A stretch of 64,000 nt of DNA. Source: Usnea hakonensis. Its lineage: Eukaryota; Ascomycota; Lecanoromycetes; Lecanorales; Parmeliaceae. Below are positions 25,474-37,647 of the stretch, in pieces. Location of the stretch: the NCBI GenBank assembly GCA_013423325.1, contig BLJB01000048.1, positions 1-64,000 of the forward strand. Direction: 5' to 3'. The position numbers and the translations under genes are program-made. The notes under the pieces are model-generated. The model was not told the origin of the DNA. It was given only the letters and a program-made list of their open reading frames with translations, and ran no database searches. Every line of letters starts with the position of its first letter. Position 1 is the stretch's first letter.

Positions 25474-26568
25474 CGATGGTGCAGGAAAGATTTACAGCTT
25501 CTTGATAACAACTGTGATACCCAACGACAGGGATTTAATCTGCCATAAGCACCTCTGTAAGGCCGGTCCCTCGCTCAAGGCTTCTCGGTGCGAAGTGTCA
25601 AACAATACCACCCCCTCCCAATCCAAAGCCAGCACAGACCCCAACCCATCGCATTCTCCAACACAAAGACGACCACCTCTGCGATCAGTATCCCACCCCT
25701 TACCCCCAAACATCACCAAAAACCCATCCCCACACCCCCCTTTCTCTTCCCAGCACCTACTCTCCCTGCTCTCCAGACCCAGTATCCACTTAGTAAATTT
25801 CTGCCTAGACAGAAACACAGAAAATCGTCCAATCATCCACCTTATAGTGGTCCTGAAGATCTAAACGAGTATGTATACTTGGTAGTAGTAGTAGTAGGAT
25901 AAGCTGAGCTTGAGGCGGGAATAATGGTGGCGGTGAAAAGGGGGGGGGGGTGGTTTGGGCAGGTCTTAATTCCTGGGTTTGTATGGATTCGAGAGTTGTA
26001 GACTTTTATGTGTGTGCATGAGGGGTAGGGATGCAGTGCGTATAGATATATAAGGGGGGGGGGGGGGGGGGGTTTTGGGGGGGGGGTTGGGGGGGGGGGG
26101 TATTTAGGGTGTTGGTTATGTGGCGTGGGGGTGGGATATTTGGTGAGGAGTGGAGGGATGTGGATAGGGTGTTTGAGGCCTGTATATGTGCTGGAAGTGT
26201 CTTTGAGATGGCTTGGGAAAGTGGGGGGGGTGGAGTGGGGTTCTCCATTGGTATGTTGTGCGCAGAAACGATCGGTGACGTTTGTTGATTCTGCCGGTTC
26301 TTTCATCGTTTTCCTTTTTGTGAGTGTTTCTGTAAAGGTTGTCGTAAAATCATGGGTTCGATAATTAACCTAGAAATTCGTATCCGGACTTCTTAATCTT
26401 TATATCCGTCCACTCTCCAAATGTAGCGCTTATCCAACAGCTTCGAATGCGATATCTTTACCACGGCGAATGAATATACAATCCACCTCAACCTACCCGA
26501 ACAAATCCATCCATATGTCTTTGATATACACTCTTATAGCTTTCAATCCACCACGTCAGCAGGACCAA
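25474..26568. other. skewed, low-complexity region between convergent genes
   Basis: Between the 3' ends of SNU114 and the STAND gene. The plus strand is C-rich to about 25830 and G-rich from about 25920 to 26240, with long G-runs (separate entry). Open frames on both strands here are explained by this composition. No gene recognised. Confidence 0.5.
26054..26100 (+). repeat. poly-G tract, G-quadruplex-prone
   Basis: Nineteen G, four T, ten G, two T and twelve G in a row on the plus strand. It could form G-quadruplexes, and its length in this assembly may be unreliable. Confidence 0.85.
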
Positions 26569-29500
26569 CTACCCGGACCATTTGACAGCCGTGGAAACTT
26601 GACCGGACCAAGAATGGCCTCTGGCATGTATGACGTCCTTATCCTCAATGCATCGAAAGCAGAGATCGAAAAAGGTGTCACAGTCCACGCACTTATACCA
26701 AGGCTCAGAGGCACACATATTGGGTATCTGTGCTTGTATCTTAGCTTGGCTTCTGATGTGGTCAAAGAGGGATTTCCTTACAATGCCGCATCCATCACAT
26801 TCATAATTCATTGGCTCTTTCTTTGGACTGGCATTGGTGTCCAACGGCTCCGTATCTGCATCGCCCTTCAAGACGGTGACTACTGCGGTGTTGGCGAACA
26901 TTGTAGCGAGGTCCAAAGCTGTCCTCTCGGCTTTGTCTTTCAAGTCTTTGTTACATCCCTCATCTAGCAAAGTCTTGACGACTTGTGCTGTTTTGCGGGT
27001 GCCTGCTGCTGCCCAGTGGAGGGGTGTCCAGCCAAAATCATCAGTGGTACTGATGTCAGGTTCACGCTCCAAGATCTTCTTCAAGGCGCCAAGATTATTG
27101 GCGCGAGCTGCATAATGGAGACCGCTGCATCCTCTCAGGTCTAGTAGCAAGGGATTAGCACCAAGATCAACGAAGAAGTCGAACAATTCCATGCCAGATT
27201 TCGCCAGATTTGTTTTGCATATCGCCATGTGAAGCGCAGAGTGGCCAATGGTATCGACCGAGTCTAGATCAGCACCAGCCTCGATAAGCAATTTTGCGGA
27301 TTCCAAGTCGTCTTCTCGGCCTGCGTAGCAGAGGGGTGAACCAACGTTCTCGGCACCTTTGTTGACATCTGCACCATGTTCCGTGAGGAATTTGATCATG
27401 GAGCTTTTTTGCTTTCCTCCAGCATAAATCGCAACGTGCAAGGCAGTGCCAAGCCATCCAGAAACCGTGTTTATTTTGGCACCCGCGTCCATCAGCAAAC
27501 TAGCTTTCGATATGGAGGTTGCATGCTGCAAAGGCGTCCGGAAGGTGTGTTCTATGAAGTCATCACCTTCGCGTTCGAGGTTTGGGTCTGCACCTTCTTC
27601 CAAGAGCAGCCTCACAATTGAATCAGGGCAGGTTTCTACGGCCGTCGCTCGCAGCAATGGATAAGTGAACCATCCGCCTTTCTCGTTGGGGGACAGGCCA
27701 CAATCTAAGGCGAGTTTTACTGCTGCTTCATTTCCACTCTCGACTGCGGCATGAAGAACACTGTGGAACCCGCCCCCTTTATATCTGACGTTTGCGCCCT
27801 TTGCAAGTAACGACTGAACATTTGTGATGTTGCCTTTGGAAAAAGCGGCGTGTAGGGCACTGCCGTACCAACCGCCGTGAAGATTTGGGTCTGCCTCATG
27901 TTCAAGCAACAGGCGCACAATTTGTGCATTATCCTGTTCACAGGCGGTCTGTAAAGCGTTGTCGCACTCCCAACAACCCTGGGTATTTGGATCGGCATCA
28001 TGATTGAGCAGGGCTGCCACCACACTGGTTTGTTTGTAGCGGCAAGCCGAAACCAGAGCTGTTCCGAAGCGTCCGCCTTTGCGGTTGACATCAGCACCGG
28101 CATTTAGCAGAGCTTGCACCATCGCAATGTCTCCGTTTTTGGAGGCAACTTGCAAGCAATTATCGCAGACTCCGCCATGGATATCCGTTCTGGCTCCATG
28201 CTCAAGTAGGAGTTTTACTATTTCCAGATCCCGTGCAACTGATGCGAGATATAGTGCAGAGGTTTTTCCACGGCCTGACTGAAAGGTTAGATGTGCCGGA
28301 CATTATCAGATTGAAAGCTTCTTACCCACGTAATTGACATCGACGGATACTCCAAGCAGAGCTTTGACCGTCCGCGAGCTAGGGCAAGCGCAAGCGGCTT
28401 GAAGGGGACTACCAGAGCCACCGCCATATATGTTTGCGTTTGCGCCGTGCTGCAGCAAGGTTTCTACTATGTCGGCACTGCCACCAGAGCACGCAACCTG
28501 TAGTGCGGTACACTCGTATCCCCCTTGAATGTTAGGACTAGCCCCAGCTTCTAGAAGAGCATTCACCATTTCTAAAGAGTCGGACTTGGCAGCGATGTAC
28601 AACAAGCTTTCAGCACTCCTAGTAGTAATCCAATGGCTGTAGGGCGTATCCTGAGTTTCAAGATTTTCGGCTTTTGTATCGGCATTATCCTGAAAGTCTT
28701 CTCTAGAGGTCAAGTCGCCCATAGCTGCATCTTTCTCCATTCTGCTTTCCTCTGTATCTGTTCTAGTATTACCCACAACTATATCTAATTTCGATTGGGA
28801 TGTCCTTGCGGACTTGAAAGGACATCTTCTAGCTTTCACGTCGACGCCTTTTGTTTTCAGCAATAGTCTGACAATCTCTGTATCGTTTTGTTCAATTGCA
28901 GCTGCAAGGGGACGACCCCTGTACGTATTACCTGGTAAATTCGGATCGGCCCCATTTTCTAGTAGAATAGAGGCAATGTTCTCTCTCCCATATACGCAAG
29001 CAGCGACGAGAGGCGTCCCACAACCCCCGATTACCACCTCGTCGAGTGGATGGCGATTTTCAATTAAATGATGAACAATGTCAGGTAAGCCCAACAATGC
29101 CGCGTAATACATGACAGGCTTGACATATGAAATTGGTATCTGAAACTTCACTCGTGAAGTATCATGGTCAGGGTCGCAAAGCTGTATCCATTTCAGCATC
29201 GTTTCAGGAGACGCAAACAGTCTCATGACCAGAGTATTGACTCGCGTCATATCCACGGTGGACTTTTCAGAGCTTGCTACAACTTCCCGGTAGAAATCAT
29301 CCCAGAGTTCGGCACTAAGGCGTGCGAGAGGATAATTCATGATATTTTCATCATCTAGCACCACCTTCCCCTCGGCGAAATTAAGTAAGTAAGCAAGACA
29401 AGTCTCCGCCATTTCGAGATTCACAGCTGCACTTGTGTAGGAAATCTCTAGCTCCCAGCCAATTTGGACGCGCTCTTCTTTGAGGAAATCGACTACAGAC

Positions 29501-31330
29501 GCATGTGCGGCGGTCAGAGTCTGGACTTCAGCTCTTTCACCAAGGCTGTTACGACCCTCTGGATTCTTATCTATACGGACGAGGCTACCGCAGATAGTCA
29601 AAATATCCTCGGGGCGAGGCATTCTGTTGCCCTCATCAAACCAAGGAGGATCGGAGTCCAGGTCAACGGCAAGCATTTCTGCAGCTTCTTCGATTCTCAG
29701 TCTGGATGAAGTTCAGGCTCGATAGACAGATATGGAAGAAAGAAAGACAATCTACTTACGGGCGCTGTGGATATGTCAGCCATCCGAGAAGCTTTCTCAC
29801 ATCTTCTACGGCACGGTCCTCGACGTTTTTCACTTCTCTGGCATACACTTCGCGTAGAGTCTTGGGTAATGATGTCAGAGCCTCTCTGAGCTCTTTGGGC
29901 TTCCTACATCGACGGATTACTTGAAGCTGGCAGTCAACCCATCGGAACATACCTGCGGCATTGGCAACAAGGGTTTCTTCGATATACTTGCGCAGATGTA
30001 GCGGCCACTTCTTGAGGTCGTCATCATCTTCAAGACGCTCAGATATATGAGTAAGTATGTCCTCATCTGCATTCTGGCGTTCAATAATGATATTGAAAAG
30101 CTGGACTGTGCCTTGTAAGCCCTGCTCGACTCCAACCGTATTTGATCGACTTGTAATGAGCAAGTGTATATCAATGTCCAGCAAAACGATACGTCGGAGC
30201 ATCTCAATAATCTCTGTACGTTCAGCTTCGATGGACTCGTCTAGAGCATCGATGACAATGAAGAATTTAGGACGACCTTCATTTATCGAAACTTCCACCA
30301 GCATTTGAACCAGTGTTTGTACTGAATCCGAAATTTGAGGGGCTTCTCTACCCTTCCTATTGGCTTCCCAAAGTCTAAGGAGAGCAAATGGGGCCACAGA
30401 ACTTGGGCACACTTGCGTGAGTAAAGCCCGTACAAGATTCTGAAGACTTCTTCGATTTGCATCGTTCACAGAAAAATACCAGTAAGCCAGTCGAATTCTC
30501 GGCTCTTCCGATCGAAGAGCCCGCAACTCATCAATAATTGCAGAGCAGAGTACGGATTTTCCACATCCAGAGTCTCCATGAAGCCAAAGGACTGATTGAG
30601 GGGTTCCTAGAAACGCTTCAAATGCAGCCCCATTCATAAGCCAGCGACCAGTTTTACTGGATTTTCTAGCACGAGAAGCAATACTGTGAATCTCGGATGG
30701 ATCGGGGTGCGTCAGCCAATCTAAAATTTGCTCTCTAGTCTTTTCTGCCTTCTTTCGCTCTTCTTCATCTTTGCGAAGCTTTTCCCTCTGCTTTTGCTGA
30801 GCATCAGCACTCTCGGTAGAGATCAGTATTTGTTTTGTTGTACTGTTGATGTCTTTGGTGGTAGAGTCGATCTCTCGTATGACCTCATTGCTATCGATTG
30901 CGAGTCCTCTATCAACGGCGGCAGCGAAATTGTTGAGAGCTGTTATAGCTTTGTCGACCTCTTCCTGCTTTAAAGGCCACGCTAGCTTGTGGAATACTTC
31001 TCTCAGATTCCCACCGGAATACCCTTTGACGAGCTTTGCCCGAAGTTCTTCTAGCTCCTTAGAACACAGCACAAGAGATGCGGAGTTATCGTTCATTATT
31101 TCACGTAGAAACTTTAGACGACTGCCACCTTTTGGATTACTCGCTTCATTTGCAATTATTCCTTGCAAATTGTGAAGAGATAATTGGAAGATTTGAATTT
31201 GCGCAACCACGAGATCGGCATCCTTGCGAGCCTGCCGGACACCTCTGACATAGCGAAGACACTGGTATCCAACTTCTGATGCCAGCTGATAACACGTAAG
31301 TACGCTTGCTGCTATAGATAACGGGTCCAT
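26569..31330 (-). CDS. STAND NTPase (NLR-like) with ankyrin repeats and ZZ finger
   Basis: Three exons, 31330-29760, 29701-28326 and 28274-26569, join in frame to 1550 residues. Residues 1-130 match the N-terminal region usual in fungal STAND proteins (MDPLSIAASVLTC...). A charged coiled-coil stretch lies at about 170-200. The NACHT-like NTPase follows, with Walker A GDSGCGKS at 252-259 and Walker B FFIVIDALDE at 356-365, and a winged-helix region ending in AAHASVVDFL near 590. From about 720 to 1450 run ankyrin repeats in two blocks, split by an acidic, low-complexity insert. The C-terminus (about 1468-1550) is a ZZ-type zinc finger (CDGC ... CVDC ... CFRC ... H-x3-H). Fungal proteins of this build act in non-self recognition and programmed cell death, or are orphans; its ligand is unknown. 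No partner effector gene is adjacent. Confidence 0.92.
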
Positions 31331-34323
31331 GTGGCCAAAGGTGATAGAGCTGGGCCAGTATTCGGACGAGTCATGCCATAAAAAAAATCCTTGAGTACAC
31401 TGTAGCTTGGCACCGGACTAAAATGTCGACAGATGTTCGACAGATTTTCGACGAGAACACTGTTGAAGATGAAGGACTCAGACAGACATGATACAAAACT
31501 CTCCTTGGACTAGCACATGCTCACGGGCCGGTAGTGGCTTCGACATCAAAGGGCCCGGACGCGTAGAAAATGAACGCTGAAGCACGGAAGACGGCGATGG
31601 TGGCGGTCGATGTTTCGATAGAGAATCGGCGACGTTGGGGCTGAGAGCGATTCACGAGGACACAAGCGAACAGCGATGACAGATACAAAGTATTTGGTTG
31701 AAACCTAGGCTGTGCGAGTAACAAGGGAAGAGGAGGAATGAAATCTTGGTCTGATTTATATTTGTTTTCTCTCGTCGCCGCTTTTCCCCGTGGACCAGCG
31801 CTCGTAGGTCAGCTTTAGAAGACTGCGCTGACGTCAATAAGGTATACAACAGTAATCACAGTAGACGCCTGGCAAACAGCTCGCCTAGGATTTCAGAGGT
31901 ATCGATGATGATGGTTTCTCAGCTGCTCACCTACGCCAAGCCGACCAGGATCACTATTTTTAGCGCGAAGACCGTCGTAAGTATCTGCCTTACCTAAAGT
32001 AAGGTAGACTACTAAATACGTAGGGCGGCGTTCCACCTAGAATGCTGCAAAAAATTTATTTCTAGAGCAGAAAGCTTCTCCGTGACATGCTCACAAGACT
32101 CACTCTCGGCTTCGTCTTGGCCTTCTCCATCGCGACCAAAGGGTAATTGATAGATCTCACAAGAGAGCCAAAGAATTCCACCAGCCCGACCGACCTATCA
32201 AGCCGTGCGAGTATAATGTCTCGGGGCCCAAGCAAGACCTTGCTCATCTCTTTCTTCTGGGTTCAACTCGTCCATGCACGGGTAAGAATCTCCAATGTTG
32301 TCTTGTCAGCCTTTTGGGCTGCAAAATGGAAAATACCATGATTCTTTGACTTTCATCTAATGGAGGGATCTGCACCATAGCGAAGAAGCCGCCGAGTCAC
32401 CTCGAGTGCATTGGGGGATATCGCAAGAAAGAGCGACGTGAACCTAGGGATCTTGAAATAATGATCTTCTAAGTATCTTAAATCTCTAGAAATCATTACT
32501 CGTTACGACAAGAAGTAGAGTTTTGAGTTAGAATCTTATCTAAAGTGAAAAATATATACAGAGGTACCGCTGCTCTCGCCTTAAAAAGCGATAGATTTTT
32601 TGTAATTGAAAGCGAAAGGAGCCGTGGATTCTCTTGATAAGTACAGTAGGGAAAGGCTGCTGGATGGCCTGGACGAGTAATTGCACGACCTTGGCGGGGC
32701 ACTTCTGCAGGGCAGAGATCATTTCAGCGTCGGAAGCGTGTTAGAAGTCATCTAGGAGGATTCTAACTGTCCACGTCTCCGAGGGCCCTTTGTTGTACTG
32801 TTTGGTTGCATGATGGATAGCAAAATCGAGGAGGCTGATTTGGAAAAGTCCATGTTTCGACAACGTGAGGTAACACTTGACAACAAGCTAACAATGCTAG
32901 AACAAACGCCCATCGACTGAGATACCACCCCAGGGTAGTCGAATATTGGACAATTGCCTGACCATTTAAAGGGACTCACATATTGGTTTGTCAAATCATT
33001 CGTAAGCGCTAGGGCCATCAGACGTTGTGAGGAATAGAAACCCAAAGGGAATTGCCAGATCAATCACCTATGAAGATTTGCTATTTTTTATGCGGATCCT
33101 GCTGAGGAGCAGCTAGAATTTGCAACACGGACACTCTCGTCCACTGGCAAGATGAAGATAACGATTATCCAGAGCAGAGGAAGGAAGGGCCGGGGGGATG
33201 TGGAAGAGAGGCGCCGTAGCTCTGATCGCAACTAACGAGTGATCGAAGGCGCTCGGAGAAGCATGGAATTTCTCCCTCCGTTCTCGTCAATGAACGAAAC
33301 ATCATAAGACCGAAACCCCAGAGCCGGATATCGCGCAACCAATTTTCGAAAGGCTGAGCGCTGCATCCAAGCAGTACGATCCAGTTCAGATCTGTCGGAC
33401 CGTGCAGAAGAATGAGTTCTTACATCAGCGGCCAGCTTGGTAATTGACCCTGAAAATCCAATACCTTATATATAGAAGTGCATCGCTTCCATATAAGTCA
33501 GAAGCACTGGCTCCCAAGGCTGCACTACCACACCATACGCCAGGTGGACTCATGGAGCTCAAGGTGCACCTATCCCTTAGTATTGATGTCAAAGCCGATA
33601 CTAGCGGCGACTACAACGGGGCGGTATTTGGGAGCAATTGCAAAGTCGACGTCCACATTATCATTGCCAACGCAACTCTCTCCGGATCATTTCATCAAGC
33701 TTATTCTGGCAAACCATGCCCTAATAAGCAAACAAATATTTCATTTGTTTCTACGGAAACGAGGTGCACTTCATGGGGGGGAATGGGTGAAGATTTGAAC
33801 CCTTTAGTGAGTAGAAATTTGTAGAAATTTTCAACGACAATTCAACGATAAGGTAGCCGGGCTCTTGGGCTTTCATTAGCCCCGTACTCTAGCCGCTTCG
33901 GGGATACAGTATTGATAACCCTAGATAACCGTTAAGTCAACCTGGTTCCAAGATCCATTGCAGGATTCCGGCTTGCGAAAGTCCATGGTGAACCGATGCA
34001 CGACTTGCACACGGCTCAGAATAGGAAGCACGAGCTGTATGTACATGCATTCTGCATCATTGCGTCTCTATTCTTCGGCGGCTGGTACGGTGAAAGGCAA
34101 GGCCCATCAAGCCGCTTTGTTGGCCGTGCAGCAAGCCAATGCATGCCCCACCACCAAGCTTCGAAATCATGTAGAGGCGATGTCCCAGTATCTCGCAACT
34201 AATCATGGATGAGCGCACTGCTCTAGCCGCAGGGAGGAATGCGTCTAGAAGTCCCGAGACTGCGATTATATTCTTCCCTTCTCATCCCCACCTCTTCTTC
34301 TCTTTCAATTCACCCCGTCAGCC
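31331..34323. other. 3 kb gene-poor region
   Basis: No recognisable gene. Short frames occur at 31521-31724, 32062-32247, 32496-32722, 32752-33063 (minus) and at 33444-33824, 33958-34212 (plus). None shows a family motif, and none can be extended by clear splice sites. Some may be relics. The last part should contain the NCS1 permease promoter. Confidence 0.4.
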
Positions 34324-36138
34324 ATGAACCCCCTCGATCATCCCATTGCCCACCAGATGCCCGAGGAAGACGTCGAGAAATGGGGCGTCTCCAAGTCCAC
34401 CGAGATCAATGTGACCAGCAATATCGGTAGCCATGCTCTAGATAATCCTACCAACGACTCCTCTTCATTCAATCACGGAGATCGCAATGGCATCCCTTCC
34501 GGTCCTCTTGTGCCTGGAAGCCGGCTAGCCCATTGGAATGCCAAAGTAGAAAGCCTCGCGGGGCTCGAAGCACGTGGCATAACACGCGTACTACCTGAAG
34601 AGAGACATACTGGCGGTAAACAGGGCTACCTACAGATGTTTACTCTGTGGTTTAGTATAAACCTGGTGGCCGCGAACATTGTGACTGGTCTACTGGGACC
34701 ACTAGTCTTCCAGCTCGGCTGGGTGGATTGCGTCTGCATTGTCATCTTTGCCAATGCTCTTTCTTCCTGCGGAGCCTCTTACACGTCCACATTTGGGCCT
34801 GAAAGCGGGAATCGAACCATGGTACGCATGACGGCAGGCTGAATGTCTCGGATCCTCCACTCTATCTCGAGGATTGCCCGTGGATCTGATGGCTCATTGA
34901 CATTGTATGCTAATCTACATTGTCTGCTCTATAGATCATAGGCCGATATTTCATGGGCTACTGGCCTTCTAAGCTTGCTTGCATCCTGAACCTAATCAAT
35001 CAAATTGGCTGGGGAATCATCGGATGCATTCTCGCCGGTCAGATGTTCTCCGCCGTTAACGGCGCAGGCTTGAGTATCGCTCTTGGCTGTGTCATAAGCG
35101 CGCTTTGCATCGGCCTAATCGCCACTTTTGGTATCGCCATTGTCCACACATATGAGAAGTACGCCGTGATCCCATCTAAGCCCTTGATAGCGAGAGATGA
35201 GAAGCACGGATAAGCTTACTGCAGCTAGATACGCCTTCATTCCCCAGCTGATCGCTATCCTCGTCCTCATCGGCTCGGCTGGTCGGAACTTCGATACCTC
35301 TGCCACCTCGGTCGGTCCAGCCGGTACCATCACCGCGAACCGGTGCTCTTTCTTCGCTTTGATATTCGCCAGCGTCATCGGGTTTGCCGCCATCGGCGCC
35401 GATTTCTACGTCTACTACCCAACCACAACGTCCAAACGTATCACTTTCTTAACGACCTGGTCTGCCATCTGGCTAGCTACAATCTTCTGCAACATCATCG
35501 GCGTGGCCATCGCGACTGGTGTATCTAAAACTCCAGAATGGGACGACGCCTATAGCATTTCATCGGGTGCCCTCCTTCTAGCCTGCTACGACGGCCTCGG
35601 TAGCTTCGGTGGCTTCTGCGTCGTCATCCTCGCCCTCGGCTCCATCACCAACAACGCACCCTGTACCTATGCCGCAGCATTAACAGCCCAAGTCCTCGGT
35701 CGCTATGCAAAAGCGGTTCCCCGCTGGGTGTGGTGCGTAGCGATCACATTAATCGAACTCGTCTGCTCCGTCGCCGGGCGCAATCACTTATTCAACATTT
35801 TCGAAAACTTCCTCCCAATCATGAGCTACTGGGTCAGTCCGTGGCTCACCATCGCGCTCGAAGAACATGTCCTCTTCCATCTTCTCCGCGGCGTGCTCTT
35901 TGACTGGTCGGCATGGGAGGACAAGAAGAGATTGCCCATTGGCGCGGCGGCGTTGGTGGCATGGCTGGTTGGCTGGGCGGGGGCTATCGTTGGGATGGAT
36001 CAGGCTTGGTATCAGGGACCTGTTGCGTTGAAGATTGGAGGGTATGGAGGCGATATTGGGGCTTGGATGTCCGTTGCGTTTGCGTGCGTTACGTATCCGC
36101 CGTTGAGGTATCTGGAATTAAAGAAATGGGGCAGGTAG
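34324..36138 (+). CDS. NCS1 purine-cytosine permease (Fcy2-like)
   Basis: Three exons, 34324-34821, 34935-35158 and 35229-36138, give 543 residues with 12 predicted membrane helices. The NCS1/Fcy family carries purines, cytosine or related vitamins with protons across the plasma membrane. Family features are a cytosolic N-terminus ending in ARGITRVLPEER, TLWFSINLVAANIVTGLLGP (TM1), IIGRYFMGYWPSK, NLINQIGWG, IGFAAIGADFYVYYP (TM6 region), GALLLACYDGLGSFGGFC and ENFLPIMSYW. The exact substrate cannot be assigned. The splice from GAGAA|GTACGC to GCTAG|ATACGCC is needed to restore EKYAFIPQL. The last about 230 bases become clearly G-rich compared with the C-rich body of the gene. Confidence 0.93.
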
Positions 36139-36650
36139 TCTGTAGTACGTAGTGGGATGCGAGCACGATAAGTAAGCACTCTTAGCTATGCTTTTTGGCG
36201 AATTGCCCCACCCTCCTTCCTCGGCTACTACTCGCTGAGCCAAATGCTTATGGTGCCCGAGGGGGCAAGATGATTGGAAGGATACCCTTTACACGTGGCA
36301 CTTCGTGGCCCTACGATCTATTTACTGGCTACCGAAGGATAGAGTGGGTGATATGGTCTCATTAATGTGAGCGCTAGCGAAGAGGAGTGAGTCCAGGATC
36401 ATGGACTACCCCACACTCTCCATGATTTGATTTTGAGAATGAAGCAATTTGACGACATGCAAGGAAAGTTGGTCCTGGTACAAGAAAAAGCTCTCGACAA
36501 CAAGTAACATCATCTCTACTATTTTTTACATCTACTTCTATCCATCATCCCCACCGCCCCCCATCATCATCCTCAGTCCAACCCCCTAGCCACCCACCTA
36601 ACCTCCTAATTATATATATTACCCCCCGCCCCCCTCCCTCACCATCCCCA
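36139..36650. other. intergenic
   Basis: Upstream region of the methyltransferase gene. The final 130 bases are C-rich with very little G and run directly into the C-rich start of the gene. No other feature seen. Confidence 0.4.
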
Positions 36651-37496
36651 ATGTCAACCCAATACGACACCATCCAAGCCCCCTACGACCTCACCCGCAA
36701 AAAAACAATCGCCCTCATCGAGCGCTCAAACGTCCACTCCGCCCTCGCCCCCTACATCCGCAACGCGCACGTCCTCGACCTCGCCTGCGGCACCGGCTTC
36801 TACACCTCCTCATTCCTGAAATGGGGCGCGCGCTCCGTGCTCGCGGTCGACATATCAACCGTGATGATAGCGCAGGCGGAGAAGCTATGTGCTGCCGAGG
36901 CTACAGAATCGGGTTCTGGACAAGGAGAGAGAGGAGGAGGAAGTGGCGAGGCTAGTGGGGTGAGGTTCTTGGTGGTGGACTGTGGGGTTCCGAGGGCGTA
37001 TCCGGGGGGCCCGTTTGATGTGGTGTTTGGGGCGTGGTTGCTGAATTATGCGAAGGATAGAGCGGGGTTGGTGGACATGTTTCGGAATGTTGCTATGAAT
37101 CTGAAGACGGGCGGGGTGTTTGTTAGTGTCACGTTGCCCGCCTCGGAAGATCCGACGGCGTTGCTGTGTGAGGACGGGAGGGTGAGGCCGCCGCCGGAGG
37201 GGTCGGGGGGGCTCGTGTATAGTAAGATTGGGGATGTGGAGGGGGGGATTTATATGGGGGTGAGGGGGGAGACGGTGCTGGGGGAGGTGGGGTTTCGGTG
37301 TTGGTGGTTGAGGGGGGGGGTGTATGAGGGGGCGGCGAGGGAGGGGGGGTTGCTGGGGGGGTGGAGGTGGGGGGGGATGAGGGTGCCGGGGGTTTGGTTG
37401 AGGGGGGAGGAGGAGTGGGAGGGCGGAGCGAGTAGGGCGGAGTTGGAGAGTTATGAGGATGTGCCGGGGTTTGGGGTGTTGGTTGTTGAGAAGTAG
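36651..37496 (+). CDS. class I SAM-dependent methyltransferase
   Basis: An intronless gene of 281 residues. It has the Rossmann-type SAM-binding fold: motif I VLDLACGTGFYT near residues 42-53, an acidic end of strand 2 (VLAVDIS), motif III-like FLVVDC, and FDVVFGAWLLNYAKD with post-motif LKTGGVFVSVT. This resembles the small-molecule (ubiquinone/toxin/metabolite) methyltransferase group, but the acceptor is unknown. A Gly/Ser-rich insert sits near residue 90. The C-terminal about 70 residues are Gly/Trp/Arg-rich because the DNA there is extremely G-rich, so that part may be poorly conserved. It lies about 150 bp upstream of a same-strand hydrolase gene. Confidence 0.87.
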   Translation: MSTQYDTIQAPYDLTRKKTIALIERSNVHSALAPYIRNAHVLDLACGTGFYTSSFLKWGARSVLAVDISTVMIAQAEKLCAAEATESGSGQGERGGGSGEASGVRFLVVDCGVPRAYPGGPFDVVFGAWLLNYAKDRAGLVDMFRNVAMNLKTGGVFVSVTLPASEDPTALLCEDGRVRPPPEGSGGLVYSKIGDVEGGIYMGVRGETVLGEVGFRCWWLRGGVYEGAAREGGLLGGWRWGGMRVPGVWLRGEEEWEGGASRAELESYEDVPGFGVLVVEK

Positions 37497-37531
37497 TTGG
37501 AGTGAATGTGTGAGACTATGATATTCGATTG

Positions 37532-37547
37532 TAACCCTAACCCTAGA
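37532..37547. repeat. interstitial telomere-like (CCCTAA)2
   Basis: TAACCCTAACCCTAGA lies between the methyltransferase stop and the hydrolase start, about 100 bp upstream of the latter. Two copies of the TTAGGG complement may be a telobox-like promoter element or chance. Confidence 0.5.
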
Positions 37548-37647
37548 GAGCAGAAGTACGGGCGATAACGCAGAACGGTCTCTATCCTCTATCCTCATCT
37601 TACCATTGCACATCCACATATCCGTCCATCCTCCCTCCACCAGGACA

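Noticed and set aside
25492..26364. Several 80-150-residue frames on both strands
   Set aside because: They are translations of C-runs and G-runs (Pro-rich or Gly/Trp-rich) with no protein character.
32496..33063. Minus-strand frames resembling pieces of a protein
   Set aside because: Read in adjacent frames they look faintly protein-like, but no family, start or splice structure could be supported.
33444..33824. 126-residue plus-strand frame
   Set aside because: Has a plausible-looking middle section, but no recognisable motif, no exons to join and no context.
36885..37640. 251-residue minus-strand frame opposite the methyltransferase
   Set aside because: Pro/His/Arg-rich mirror of the G-rich coding strand; the plus strand has a clear SAM-binding motif.
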